Made by a program: the position numbers and the translations under genes
Source: Anaerotruncus colihominis
Lineage (GTDB): Bacteria; Bacillota; Clostridia; Oscillospirales; Ruminococcaceae
Reading direction: 5' to 3'
Length of the DNA: 56,676 bases
Assembly: GCF_010206195.1 (NCBI RefSeq)
Contig: NZ_VIQT01000012.1
Location: 1-56,676 of the forward strand
Shown: piece by piece, positions 8,709-17,600 of the stretch
Numbering within the stretch: position 1 is the first letter of the stretch
How the letters are laid out: every line of letters begins with the position of its first letter
Notes under the pieces: generated by a model
What the model was told of the DNA's origin: nothing
Databases searched by the model: none
What the model saw: the letters and a program-made list of their open reading frames with translations, nothing else

Positions 8709-10406
8709 ATGAACAGGGAACGCTTGATCCAAACGGCGCTTGGGGAAAAAGAACCGGCGCTTGTCTTAAAAAACGCCCGGATTATCAATGTATTCACCGG
8801 TGAAATCCTGCCGGGTGATATCGCAATAACAGACGGCCGCATTGCGGGCGTGGGCGCCTATGAAAGCGGGGAGGAAACGGTTGACCTCGGCGGGGCGTAT
8901 GTTGCGCCCGGCTTTATTGACGCGCATGTGCATATTGAATCGTCAATGGTTACGCCGCCGGTCTATTGCGCCGAGGCGCTGCGATGGGGGACAACGACGC
9001 TGATTACCGATCCGCATGAGATCGCAAACGTAGCCGGTGGCGACGGCGTACAGTTCATGTTGGATTTATCGGAGCGTCTGCCAATCAATTATTATGTACA
9101 GCTTCCGTCGTGCGTGCCCGCAACGCCTTTTGAACATGCCGGGGATATTTTCACAGCTGAAAAAATGAGACGTTTTCTCGATCATCCACGCGTATTGGGC
9201 CTTGGCGAAATGATGAATTATCCGGGCGTGGCTGGGTGCGACCCCGAGGTGATGGCCAAGCTGGAGCTGTACGGCGGACGTGTAATCGACGGCCACGCGC
9301 CCGGTATCCTGGGAAATGGCTTGCAGGCGTATATTTCCGCCGGGATGGCTACGGATCACGAATCCACCTCATGGGCCGAGGCAAAGGAAAAGCTGCGCGC
9401 GGGCCTGGCGGTGCTGGTGCGGGAAGGCTCGGCCTGTAAGAACCTGGAGGAAATCATCCGCGGCGTCCTGGCCGACGGCGTGGATACCTGGCATCTTGCA
9501 TTCTGCACCGATGACAAGCACCTTTCCGATATCCGCCGGGAAGGGACCATCCGGTATAATATCCTGCGCGCCATTGCCTGCGGCATGGACCCGGTGACAG
9601 CCATCCAGATTGCAACCATCAACGCCGCGCGTATCTACCGCCTGCACGGCCTGGGCGCAGTCGCCGCCGGTTACCGCGCCGACCTGGTTGTTCTGCGCGA
9701 TTTGGAGCACATGGAGGTGCTGTCCGTCTACAAGGACGGCCAAAAACAGCCGGAAACGCCGCCTGCCGGGCTGGTTGGCGGCTGCGCAGATAAAATCCTG
9801 CATTCGGTCAGGCTTGCGCCTGTTACGGAAACGTCGTTTGCGTTGCCGGATTGGCCGCGTTATCCGGTGATCCGCATTATGCCCGGCAACGTTACGACAA
9901 CGCGCTTTGACGTGGATGCGGCCGAAGTCCCGGCGATGCTGGCCGATGGCCGTCTGCGTAAAATTGCGGTGATTGAACGCCACCATGCCACCGGGAACAT
10001 TGGCGTTGGGCTGCTCGCCGGGTATGGTCTGACGCATGGCGCGGTTGCGACAACGGTTGCGCATGATTCGCACAATTTGATTGTAGCCGGTGACAATGAC
10101 GCCGACATGCTGGCGGCTGTACGTGAAATTGAACGCGTACAGGGAGGGTATACCATTGTGCGCGGCGGCCGGGTGCTTGGCACGCTGCCGCTGCCTGCGG
10201 CCGGCCTGATGAGCCTTGACGGCGCCGGTACGTTTATTCCCGCGCTCGACCGGATGATCGAAGAAGCGCGCGCTCAGGGCGTTGCAGACGGCGTTGACCC
10301 GTTTATCACCCTCAGCTTTATGGCTCTGCCCGTCATCCCCGAAATCCGCATCACGGATATCGGCCTCTTCGACGTTACAAGCTTCCACCCGCTCCGGCCT
10401 TTTTGA
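8709..10406 (+). CDS. ade: Adenine deaminase
   Basis: A 565-residue amidohydrolase predicted to convert adenine to hypoxanthine and ammonia in purine salvage. The metal-binding motif GFIDAHVHIESSM lies near residue 70, GHAPGILG near 198, and the C-terminal domain holds SHNLIVAGDNDADM. Length and order match bacterial Ade, which uses a binuclear metal centre. GGGAGG lies eight bases before the ATG. The natural end (ITDIGLFDVTSF) is followed by HPLRPF, encoded at the edge of composite repeat R2, whose hairpin supplies the TGA stop. Confidence 0.95.
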   Translation: MNRERLIQTALGEKEPALVLKNARIINVFTGEILPGDIAITDGRIAGVGAYESGEETVDLGGAYVAPGFIDAHVHIESSMVTPPVYCAEALRWGTTTLITDPHEIANVAGGDGVQFMLDLSERLPINYYVQLPSCVPATPFEHAGDIFTAEKMRRFLDHPRVLGLGEMMNYPGVAGCDPEVMAKLELYGGRVIDGHAPGILGNGLQAYISAGMATDHESTSWAEAKEKLRAGLAVLVREGSACKNLEEIIRGVLADGVDTWHLAFCTDDKHLSDIRREGTIRYNILRAIACGMDPVTAIQIATINAARIYRLHGLGAVAAGYRADLVVLRDLEHMEVLSVYKDGQKQPETPPAGLVGGCADKILHSVRLAPVTETSFALPDWPRYPVIRIMPGNVTTTRFDVDAAEVPAMLADGRLRKIAVIERHHATGNIGVGLLAGYGLTHGAVATTVAHDSHNLIVAGDNDADMLAAVREIERVQGGYTIVRGGRVLGTLPLPAAGLMSLDGAGTFIPALDRMIEEARAQGVADGVDPFITLSFMALPVIPEIRITDIGLFDVTSFHPLRPF

Positions 10407-11048
10407 AAAAAGGCCCCCGCTTTTTTGAAAAAAAGCTTGGCAAAAAACTTTAGTCGGCTGCGCCGCGAATAGTGGGGCGGGTTCCGGCATTTATGCAGGC
10501 TGCGCCGCGAACAGAAGGTTTGGCGCATCGCAATCAAAAGTTTTCGCCCGCCTTTTTCAAAAGGCGGCGGGTGAGACGGCGGCCAAGGCCCCCTGCGGGT
10601 TTTGGCCGCCGTCGAGGGCAGAGCCCTTATCCCCGGGCCGCAGCCCTCATAAAAAGCGCGGCCCGCAGGCCGCAAGATACCTGTTTAGACGCGCCAGGCT
10701 TCCCCCAGCAAAATCCGTGACAGACGCCGCGCGGCTGGCATGGATTTTGCAAGCACCCGCTTTCCAGCCTTTTTGAAAGAATCCCTCCCAGGCGCACGGG
10801 TCGCGCGCGACCCCTCCAAACGTACTGGCGTGCGCCTGATACGATCGCGCCAAGCAGAGGTGGGGATAACATAAGGGGAGGGGTCGCTCGACCCTCCCCT
10901 TGTGAGGCGCGCTGAGGGGCGCTGCCGCGGCTTGTCCGCGCCCGGCGCTGTAGCGCCGGAAAGCCCCGAATAGCCGGCCGGGCAAGCGCAGCGCCCGGCG
11001 GTGAGCGACCCGCGCACGGGTCGCGCGCGCCCCCGCGCCCCCGCGCCC
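10386..11048 (-). repeat. Composite intergenic repeat, copy R2 (reverse orientation)
   Basis: The repeat is inverted relative to most other copies. From left to right it holds module B hairpins, module C (about 10520-10760) and module A (about 10795-11040). Its first hairpin contains the stop codon of the adenine deaminase gene. Its right end is about 30 bases before the radical SAM start. Open reading frames here mirror those in other repeat copies and are not genes. Confidence 0.9.
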
Positions 11049-11076
11049 AAGCATCATGAAAACAGGAGATGTGCGG

Positions 11077-12012
11077 ATGCCCTTTTTGTATTCCGACAGC
11101 AACAAACGATACCACACATACAGTTATGCGATGCGGCGGCGGTTTGGCGGCAAGGTGATGCGCGTCAGCCTGAACGCTGGCTTTACCTGCCCGAATATCG
11201 ACGGAACAAAGGGGCGGGGAGGCTGTGTGTTCTGCTCGCCGTCGGGCAGCGGGGAATTCGGCGGAAATCCCGCCGATTCCATTGCAGCGCAGTTTACGCA
11301 GGTCGCGGCGCGTATGTCCGAAAAATGGGATACGCCTTTACGGATCGCATATTTTCAGGCGCATACAAATACGTATGCGCCCGTTTCGGTTTTGCGGCGG
11401 CTCTATGAACAGGCGCTTGCCTGTCCGGGCGTTGTGGGCCTGGCGGTTGCGACCCGGCCCGATTGCCTGCCTGATGATGTTTGCGCGCTGCTGGAAGAAT
11501 TAAGCCAGCGCACATATTTGACGGTGGAGCTTGGTTTACAGAGTATACACGATGAAACCGGCAAACAGATCAACCGTTGTTATGGCTATGATACGTTTTT
11601 ATCCGGTTACGAGCGGCTGCGCGCGCGGGGTATCCCGGTCGGCGTGCATATCATCAACGGCCTGCCCGGGGAGACGCGGCAAATGATGGTTGAAACTGCG
11701 CGCGCGCTTGCGCGTCTTGACCTGCATCTTGTAAAAATCCATCTGCTGCATGTGCTTGAGGGCACACAGCTTGCAAAGCTGTGGCGTGCCGGGGCGTTTG
11801 AGCTGATGACACGGGAAGCGTATGTGCAAACGGTTTGCGATCAGCTCGAGGAGCTGCCGGCTGAATGCATCATCGGCCGCCTGACCGGCGACGGCGGCCC
11901 GGATATATTGATTGGTCCTGATTGGAGCCGTAAAAAGCTGTGTGTTCTCAACGAGATTGACAAAGAACTCCTGCGCCGCAATACCTGGCAGGGCCGGCGG
12001 CGGCGCGTGTGA
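11077..12012 (+). CDS. TIGR01212 family radical SAM protein
   Basis: A 311-residue radical SAM enzyme of the YhcC/YtqA type (TIGR01212), function unresolved. The N-terminal segment TCPNIDGTKGRGGCVFC places its cysteines in the pattern typical of this family, which binds a 4Fe-4S cluster that cleaves S-adenosylmethionine. The motifs LTVELGLQSIHDET and HIINGLPGET follow, as in relatives. The start at MPFLYSDSNKRY is preferred over an ATG seven codons upstream, because AGGAG sits eight bases before it. The gene begins straight after composite repeat R2. A bidirectional terminator separates it from the convergent NERD gene. Confidence 0.88.
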   Translation: MPFLYSDSNKRYHTYSYAMRRRFGGKVMRVSLNAGFTCPNIDGTKGRGGCVFCSPSGSGEFGGNPADSIAAQFTQVAARMSEKWDTPLRIAYFQAHTNTYAPVSVLRRLYEQALACPGVVGLAVATRPDCLPDDVCALLEELSQRTYLTVELGLQSIHDETGKQINRCYGYDTFLSGYERLRARGIPVGVHIINGLPGETRQMMVETARALARLDLHLVKIHLLHVLEGTQLAKLWRAGAFELMTREAYVQTVCDQLEELPAECIIGRLTGDGGPDILIGPDWSRKKLCVLNEIDKELLRRNTWQGRRRRV

Positions 12013-12070
12013 CCTGTGCGTGGGCCGTGCCACAAGGCTGCGCCGTATCATAAACAACCCTGTCCGAATA

Positions 12071-12231
12071 GGGGCTGTTTGAAAAATCAAAAATCCCGTC
12101 TTTTTCTACAAACAGGGGCGGACGCCGCGTTAAAAAGCCTTGAAATCCGAAAGGATTCCTGCGTTTTTTTCCTTGCATTCTCCGGCTGTTTGCGAATAAT
12201 CCGGCAATTCCTCTTTTTTCAAACAAGCTCT
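12071..12231. mobile_element. MITE-like element, copy 1
   Basis: A 161-base non-coding element with imperfect terminal inverted repeats (GGGGCTGTTTGAAAAATC at the left, the reverse of GAGCTTGTTTGAAAAAAG at the right). TA lies at both outer edges. Its reverse complement matches 18393-18555 along its length. No transposase is encoded, so any movement would need one in trans. Confidence 0.75.
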
Positions 12232-12236
12232 AGACG

Positions 12237-12274
12237 AAAAAAGCGCATGGAACCGATGTTCCATGCGCTTTTTT
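12237..12274. terminator. Bidirectional terminator
   Basis: A perfect stem (AAGCGCATGGAAC with GTTCCATGCGCTT) is flanked by A-runs on the left and T-runs on the right. It sits between the convergent radical SAM and NERD genes. Confidence 0.85.
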
Positions 12275-12289
12275 ACATACTCTGCGGCG

Positions 12290-13186
12290 TCAATCGATAT
12301 TGATAATCTGGCGGCATTTTGGGAAATTTGGACAGCCGAAAAATTCATTTCCCTGATTTGCGCCTTTTTTGGCTGTGCGCCGGACCATTGGGACATTGCA
12401 TTTGGGACAAAGCGGGACTGTAAACCTGTAATCCGCCGCCGGCACAAATGATTTTTCCTGATGTGATGAAAGCAAGGTTTCGGCGATGGAACGCATCTCC
12501 TGTTCGCTTAAAAGCACGCTTGTATTTGTTTCCTGTAATTTTTTAAGATGATTGATCAACTGATCGTGCTTGATAATTTTATCCCGGATTTCCGCCGGGG
12601 CGTTCGCATCCTGGATAACCGTTTTAGGATTGGCAAGCACAACGATCGATTTAAGAAGGGCTTCCAAATTCTGAGCAGACAGGATCGGTATCCGTTCCTT
12701 TAAAAGGCTTTTGAGCATATCGACATGACGCTGATTTTGTGTGACAGGGTTGTACATACCCTCTTTTTTGTAAACCAGGCCGGTTGCCGTTTTAAAACAG
12801 CGGTTAAAATCGCCCTTGCTTGTCACTTCGATATCATCGATCAGCTTTTTGCTTTCAATAACCAAAATAAATGAGGTGGCAATGACGACAAAATCGATTT
12901 GCGCTGCCGTGTCCTGATTTTTAAAATAAAGATCCTGTAAAATCAAAATCGGCAGATAGCTGTTTTTCAGTTCATAGGCTACCGTTTTTTCACCGTTTAA
13001 ACCACTGGTAAGCATTTTAATTTCCCGTGTTATACGCTCGGTCTGTTCAGGGACAATCAGCTCCCGCCATTTTTCCAGCTTTTCAATCTGATTTTTAGTG
13101 GAGCTGTTTTCTTTTATAAAAATTGGCCCGGAGAAGGTCAATGTCTTTACAGCCGGCTTCGGCCTTAAAAAATCCAGAAATGCCAT
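12290..13186 (-). CDS. NERD-domain protein with topoisomerase-type zinc finger
   Basis: A 298-residue protein. Residues about 60-180 fit a nuclease-related domain (NERD), including GEKTVAYEL, IDFVVIATSFILVIESKK and a following FNRCFK. The C-terminus (about 255-298) is a four-cysteine zinc finger (CPKCNVPMVRR then GCPNFPKC) of the topoisomerase I C-terminal type, which binds DNA. NERD proteins are presumed nucleases or DNA-processing factors. The gene is visibly more A+T-rich than its neighbours, consistent with separate acquisition. No membrane segment is seen. It stands alone and is convergent with the radical SAM gene. Confidence 0.85.
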   Translation of the reverse strand: MAFLDFLRPKPAVKTLTFSGPIFIKENSSTKNQIEKLEKWRELIVPEQTERITREIKMLTSGLNGEKTVAYELKNSYLPILILQDLYFKNQDTAAQIDFVVIATSFILVIESKKLIDDIEVTSKGDFNRCFKTATGLVYKKEGMYNPVTQNQRHVDMLKSLLKERIPILSAQNLEALLKSIVVLANPKTVIQDANAPAEIRDKIIKHDQLINHLKKLQETNTSVLLSEQEMRSIAETLLSSHQEKSFVPAADYRFTVPLCPKCNVPMVRRTAKKGANQGNEFFGCPNFPKCRQIINID

Positions 13187-13585
13187 TGTCTGTCACCCTT
13201 TTACGTCAATTTATGCATTTACATTGATCTGATACATCAGCTTTTATACAAATTATATGATAGATTGACACATTTCGCAATAGCATATAGTATCATAATG
13301 CAGCAGTTTATTCTTAAAAAGCGTATAAAGGCCCATGTATACCGGCAGGGCATCTGGAAAAAGAAGTAAGGAAATTACGTTAAAGAAAGATTTAACGAAA
13401 TTAAGGGCAGATAAAATCCCACAGGTATCAAAGCTTCTGCGGCGAATAGAAACATGAACTGTTAAACGAATAGAAACACGAAACGAATAGAAGAACGAAT
13501 AGAAATTCTATTCGTATATTGAACGATTGTACCGCTGCAAAAAATACGGTATAATGTAAAAAAAGCCGTCAAAGGAGGGCGTTTT
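13187..13585. other. A+T-rich intergenic region with repeated CGAATAGAA
   Basis: Four direct copies of CGAATAGAA (13443, 13467, 13484, 13496) and one inverted copy (13506-13514) lie upstream of the beta-CASP gene. The same word occurs at 47110 upstream of the primase-helicase. A good promoter match (TTGACA 13265-13270, TAGTAT 13288-13293, spacer 17) points right into a gene-free stretch. The region has the look of an operator or origin-like site. Confidence 0.6.
13527..13555 (+). promoter_or_regulatory. Sigma-A promoter of the beta-CASP gene
   Basis: TTGTAC and TATAAT are separated by 17 bases, about 30 bases before the start codon and just right of the CGAATAGAA cluster. Confidence 0.7.
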
Positions 13586-15190
13586 ATGCAGCTGTCATTT
13601 TTGGGCGCGGCGCATGAAGTGACAGGAAGCTGTCACTATCTGCAAGCCTGTGGAAAAAAGATACTGATTGACTGTGGAATGCAGCAGGGTCCCGATGAAT
13701 ATGAACATCAGGAAATGCCGCTTGCACCGGGCGAAATTGATTTTGTGCTGCTGACACATGCGCATATTGACCATTCAGGCCGTTTGCCGCTGCTTGCAAA
13801 AAACGGGTTTCATGGGACGATCTGTGCGACTGACGCAACCTGTGACCTCTGTGGGATTATGCTGCGCGACAGCGCGCACATTCAGGAATTTGAAGCCGAA
13901 TGGAAAAACCGCAAGGGCAAACGCGCCGGCCGCAGCCCGGTTGAGCCGCTCTATACCGTGGAGGATGCACAGGCTGCTATTGAACTGCTCTCCCCGTTTG
14001 TCTATAACCAGGTGGAGCAGCTTTGCGAAGGGATTGCCGTCCGGTTTGTCGATGTGGGACATCTGCTCGGCTCCGCAAGTATTGAGGTGTGGGCAACAGA
14101 GGATGGGAACACAACAAAAATTGTTTTTTCCGGCGATATCGGCAATATAAATCAACCGCTTTTGCGCGACCCGGCCTACATAACGGACGCTGATTATATT
14201 GTTGTAGAATCCACCTATGGCAACCGCCTGCATGAACCGCCGCCTGATTACAGTGTCAATTTGGCGCAGATCATCCAGCGTACCTTTGATCGCGGCGGCA
14301 ATGTTGTAATTCCATCGTTTGCGGTTGGCCGCACACAGGAAATGCTTTATTTTCTGCGCGATATCAAGGCGCGGGGGCTTGTCCATGGCCATGACAATTT
14401 TCCTGTTTATGTCGACAGCCCGCTTGCCATTGAAGCGACAACCATCTTCCAGGAAAACCGTATTGATTGCTTTGATGATGAAGCGATGGAGCTTGTAAAG
14501 CATGGTATCAATCCAATCACCTTTTTGGGGCTTGAGCTTTCTGTAACAAGTGAGGAATCACGCGCAATCAATTTTGATCATACGCCCAAGGTGATTATCT
14601 CCGCGTCGGGCATGTGTGACGCAGGCCGCATCAAGCATCATTTAAAGCATAACCTTTGGCGGCGGGATTGCACAGTCGTATTTGTCGGCTATCAGGCCGC
14701 CGGGACGCTTGGCCGCTCGCTTCAGGAAGGCGCAAAAAGCGTCAGGCTGTTTGGTGAAACGATTGAGGTTGAGGCTGAAATAACCTCTTTGCAGGGCGTC
14801 AGCGGCCATGCCGATCAGGCTGGCCTGCTCCGCTGGCTCGACGCATTCCAGACGCCGCCGCGCCGTATTTTTGTTGTGCACGGCGAATCGGGCGTCTGCG
14901 AGGAGTTTGCAGACATTGCCGCCCGGCGCTATCATGTTCCGGTGAGCGCGCCCGATTATATGGCGCAGTTCGATCTTGCCAGCAATACGATGCTCTCGCC
15001 CGGCGTCAAGCGCGAGGCTATGAAGCCGAAGCCCGCCGTATCCGCCGCCGCGCCGTCCGGCGTGTTTGGACGGCTTGTCGCTGCGGGCAAACGTCTGATG
15101 CAGGTCATCGAGCGCAGCAAAGGCCGGGCCAACAAGGACCTGGCCAAATTTACAAACCAGATCAACGCACTGTGCGACAAATGGGAATAG
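13586..15190 (+). CDS. MBL-fold beta-CASP RNA-processing exonuclease-like protein
   Basis: A 534-residue metallo-beta-lactamase-fold protein with beta-CASP and RNA-metabolising domains (Ysh1/CPSF73-like group). Visible motifs are the metal site THAHIDHSGRLP (about residue 56), the aspartate in FSGDIG (about 182), ESTYGNR, the beta-CASP motif SASGMCDAGRIKHH (about 343), GHADQAGLL and VHGESG. The family hydrolyses RNA in two-metal sites; bacterial members are mostly uncharacterised. A strong AAAGGAGG precedes the ATG. The C-terminal ~70 residues are basic and variable. The stop directly touches composite repeat R3. Confidence 0.9.
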   Translation: MQLSFLGAAHEVTGSCHYLQACGKKILIDCGMQQGPDEYEHQEMPLAPGEIDFVLLTHAHIDHSGRLPLLAKNGFHGTICATDATCDLCGIMLRDSAHIQEFEAEWKNRKGKRAGRSPVEPLYTVEDAQAAIELLSPFVYNQVEQLCEGIAVRFVDVGHLLGSASIEVWATEDGNTTKIVFSGDIGNINQPLLRDPAYITDADYIVVESTYGNRLHEPPPDYSVNLAQIIQRTFDRGGNVVIPSFAVGRTQEMLYFLRDIKARGLVHGHDNFPVYVDSPLAIEATTIFQENRIDCFDDEAMELVKHGINPITFLGLELSVTSEESRAINFDHTPKVIISASGMCDAGRIKHHLKHNLWRRDCTVVFVGYQAAGTLGRSLQEGAKSVRLFGETIEVEAEITSLQGVSGHADQAGLLRWLDAFQTPPRRIFVVHGESGVCEEFADIAARRYHVPVSAPDYMAQFDLASNTMLSPGVKREAMKPKPAVSAAAPSGVFGRLVAAGKRLMQVIERSKGRANKDLAKFTNQINALCDKWE

Positions 15191-16006
15191 GGGGCGCGCG
15201 CAATCCGTGCGCGGATTGCTCACCGCCGGGGGGCGCGCGTGACCCGTGCGCGGGTCACTCACCGCCGGTCGCTGCGCTTGCCCGGCCGGCTATTCGGGGC
15301 TTTCCGGCGCTACAGCGCCGGGCGCGGACAAGCCGCGGCAGCGCCCCTCAGCGCGCCTCACAAGGGGAGGGTCGAGCGACCCCTCCCCTTATGTTATCCC
15401 CACCTCTGCCTGGCGCGATCGTATCAGGCGCACGCCAGTACGTCCGGCGGGAGATCGTTTCACTGCGCCTGCCCCACTGTTCGCGGCGCAGCCTGTAAAA
15501 ACGCAGCGCCTGCCCCACTGTTCGCGGCGCAGCCGACTAAAGTTTTTTGCCGAGGCTTTTTTTCAAAAAAGCCGGAAAGTTTTTCGCCGAAGCCTTTTTT
15601 CAAAAAGGCTGGAAAGCGGGTGCTTGCAAAATCCATGCCAGCCGCGCGGCGTCTGTCACGGATTTTGCTGGGGGAAAGCCCTGCGTCTGAACGGGTATCT
15701 TGCGGCCCGTGCGCGGGCCGCGCTTTTTATGAGGGCTGCGGCCCGGGATAAGGGCTCTGCCCTCGGGGAAGGACAAAACCCGCAAGGGGCCTTGTCCTTC
15801 CCCTTCACCCGCCGCCTTTTGAAAAAGGCGGGCGAAAACTTTTAATTGCGATGCGCCAAGCCCACTGTTCGCGGCGCAGCCTGCATAAATGCCGGAACCT
15901 GCCCCACTATTCGCGGCACAGCCGACTAAAGTTTTTTGGCCCACCTTTTTTTCAAAAAAGGTGGGAAGTTTTTCGCTGAGGCCTTTTTTCAAAAAGGCCG
16001 GAAGGG
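15191..16006 (+). repeat. Composite intergenic repeat, copy R3 (full length)
   Basis: The most complete copy. Module A at about 15191-15455 has two copies of its first GC-rich hairpin. Module B units follow, then module C at about 15625-15845, and further module B units end at the P1 peptidase stop codon. Module A includes TTATCCCCA, one mismatch from a DnaA box. It separates two convergent genes. Confidence 0.9.
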
Positions 16007-16939
16007 TCACGCGCGCCGCCAGGGCTGGACGATTGCATGAGCGAGCACATGGGCGGCGAGTGTGCCGGCAACGTTGATGTCGGCGCGCAGGGAACCGACG
16101 GACAGCGCATAAACGCTGTCGCCGTCGGCTGTTGTGTGCACCGGGTCGATGGTGCGGGCAAGGCCGTTTTGCGCCATAGACGCGATCTTGGTCAATTGGG
16201 TTTTATCAAAGGCGGCATTTGTGACAATGGCCGCAATGGTTGTATTGCCTGTAAAAAAACTGCCCTTGTCGGAGATATCGCGGCAAAGCACAGCGGTGCT
16301 GTCTGCAAAGCCCTTGCCGTCGGGCGTGCGCATACCGGCGATGCGCTCATGCGTGTCAGGATCAAAAATATCGCCAAGCGCATTGACAATCACCGCCGCG
16401 CCTACCTGCAAATCGCCTGCCTGGACTGCAAAAAAGCCCTGGCCTGCTTTCATCATGGCCGCCGCGCCGCCGAGCTTGCCGACAGTAGCGCCTGTACCTG
16501 CGCCGAAGCTGCCGCAGCGGGGACGGTTGTTTGTCTGTGCGTCAAGGCAGGCCGCATATGCCATATTGGCGTCAGGGCGTGCGTCGGGCGAGCCATAGCC
16601 AAGATCAAAGATGCAGGACGCGCATACAAGCGGCACCTTGACAATGCCGGTGTCAAATCCCACGCCACGTTCGGACAGATAGCGCATCACGCCGCCTGCC
16701 GCATCAAGGCCAAACGCCGAGCCTCCGGAAAGCAATACCGCATGGATACGTTCGGCCGCAGCCCAGGGGCGCAGCAGCTCTGCTTCGCGGGAGGCAGGGC
16801 CGCCGCCGCGCACATCAACACCGGCGGGAGCCCCGTCCGCGCCGCCGCAAAGCAATACCGTGCAGCCTGTTTTACCGGCCTGATCTTCAGCGCAGCCAAT
16901 GCGCACACCTTTTATATCAGAGATTGGAATTTGTCGCAA
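16007..16939 (-). CDS. P1 family peptidase (DmpA / beta-peptidyl aminopeptidase type)
   Basis: A 310-residue protein of peptidase family S58 (P1), whose members are N-terminal nucleophile enzymes that cleave themselves. The family motif GAGTGATVGKL is near residue 146. The likely autocleavage bond is Asn232-Thr233 in GNTTIAAIVTNA, making Thr233 the nucleophile. LARTIDPVHTTADGD near the C-terminus fits the family. Characterised relatives release N-terminal amino acids, including beta-alanine, from small peptides or amides. The start lies two bases after the stop of the ECF S-component, so it is the last gene of the coaX operon. The stop touches repeat R3. Confidence 0.88.
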   Translation of the reverse strand: MRQIPISDIKGVRIGCAEDQAGKTGCTVLLCGGADGAPAGVDVRGGGPASREAELLRPWAAAERIHAVLLSGGSAFGLDAAGGVMRYLSERGVGFDTGIVKVPLVCASCIFDLGYGSPDARPDANMAYAACLDAQTNNRPRCGSFGAGTGATVGKLGGAAAMMKAGQGFFAVQAGDLQVGAAVIVNALGDIFDPDTHERIAGMRTPDGKGFADSTAVLCRDISDKGSFFTGNTTIAAIVTNAAFDKTQLTKIASMAQNGLARTIDPVHTTADGDSVYALSVGSLRADINVAGTLAAHVLAHAIVQPWRRA

Positions 16940-16941
16940 GC

Positions 16942-17532
16942 TTACTGCCCCGCTTTCAAAAAGATCTGAACCGGCCGGCAGACAAATACCGACAGTATAA
17001 TTGCTGCCGCTAATTCACAAAGTCCATTGACGCCGATGATTGTCAAAAAAACTTCTTTTAAAGGGATGGCCTGGAAAAACAGCCATAAGCAGCCAAGCAC
17101 CATGACGGTATGTGCGATGGTTGCGGCGGCGGCCGCCGCACCGGTGCACAGCTCAGGGCGCATACCGGCGCGCCGGACAGCTTTGTATACAAGCGCCGCA
17201 ATCACCCCAAGCAGGATACGCGGGACAAGACACATGATTAAGGAGTTAAGGGGCGCGCCGCTGGCAGCCGGGGAAAAAAGCAGATCGACTGGGCCGCCAG
17301 GCGTTGTGACAGCTTTAAACAAGCTGATGAACCCAAAGATGCCGCCGAGGATCGCCCCATCGAGCGGACCAAGCAAAATGGCTCCGATGATGACGGGTAT
17401 GTGCATCAAGGTGATCGATACCGGCGGAATGATAATAAATCCGATGGGTGTAAAGCCAAGTACCGCCAGCAATGCGGCGAGCAGTGAAAGCTGTGTCAGC
17501 CGTGTGGTCCTGCGAATGGTTGCCGTTGTCAT
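16942..17532 (-). CDS. panT: ECF transporter S-component, probably for pantothenate
   Basis: A 196-residue membrane protein with about six hydrophobic segments. It starts with a basic/threonine tail followed by LTQLSLLAALLAVLGFTPIGFI, and the segment HIPVIIGAILLGPLDGAILGGIFG is typical of S-components, which bind a vitamin and work with shared EcfA/A'/T proteins encoded elsewhere. Substrate assignment rests on position: it lies 68 bases downstream of coaX on the same strand. PanT S-components are known to import pantothenate. The symbol is therefore an inference; another vitamin cannot be excluded. GGAGCGATTTTTT precedes the ATG. Confidence 0.8.
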   Translation of the reverse strand: MTTATIRRTTRLTQLSLLAALLAVLGFTPIGFIIIPPVSITLMHIPVIIGAILLGPLDGAILGGIFGFISLFKAVTTPGGPVDLLFSPAASGAPLNSLIMCLVPRILLGVIAALVYKAVRRAGMRPELCTGAAAAAATIAHTVMVLGCLWLFFQAIPLKEVFLTIIGVNGLCELAAAIILSVFVCRPVQIFLKAGQ

Positions 17533-17600
17533 AAAAAATCGCTCCTTGCTGCTGCTCCGTATGCGGATGCAGCGCGTTTTATTTGTAAAGGGAATTCCCC

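Noticed and set aside
15380..15410. TTATCCCCA in module A as a DnaA box cluster
   Set aside because: It has one mismatch and appears once per repeat copy, so it is better explained as part of the repeat than as an origin.
15191..16006. Long open reading frames inside the composite repeats
   Set aside because: They recur in every repeat copy in several frames at once, lack ribosome sites and look like arginine/alanine-rich by-products of GC-rich hairpins.
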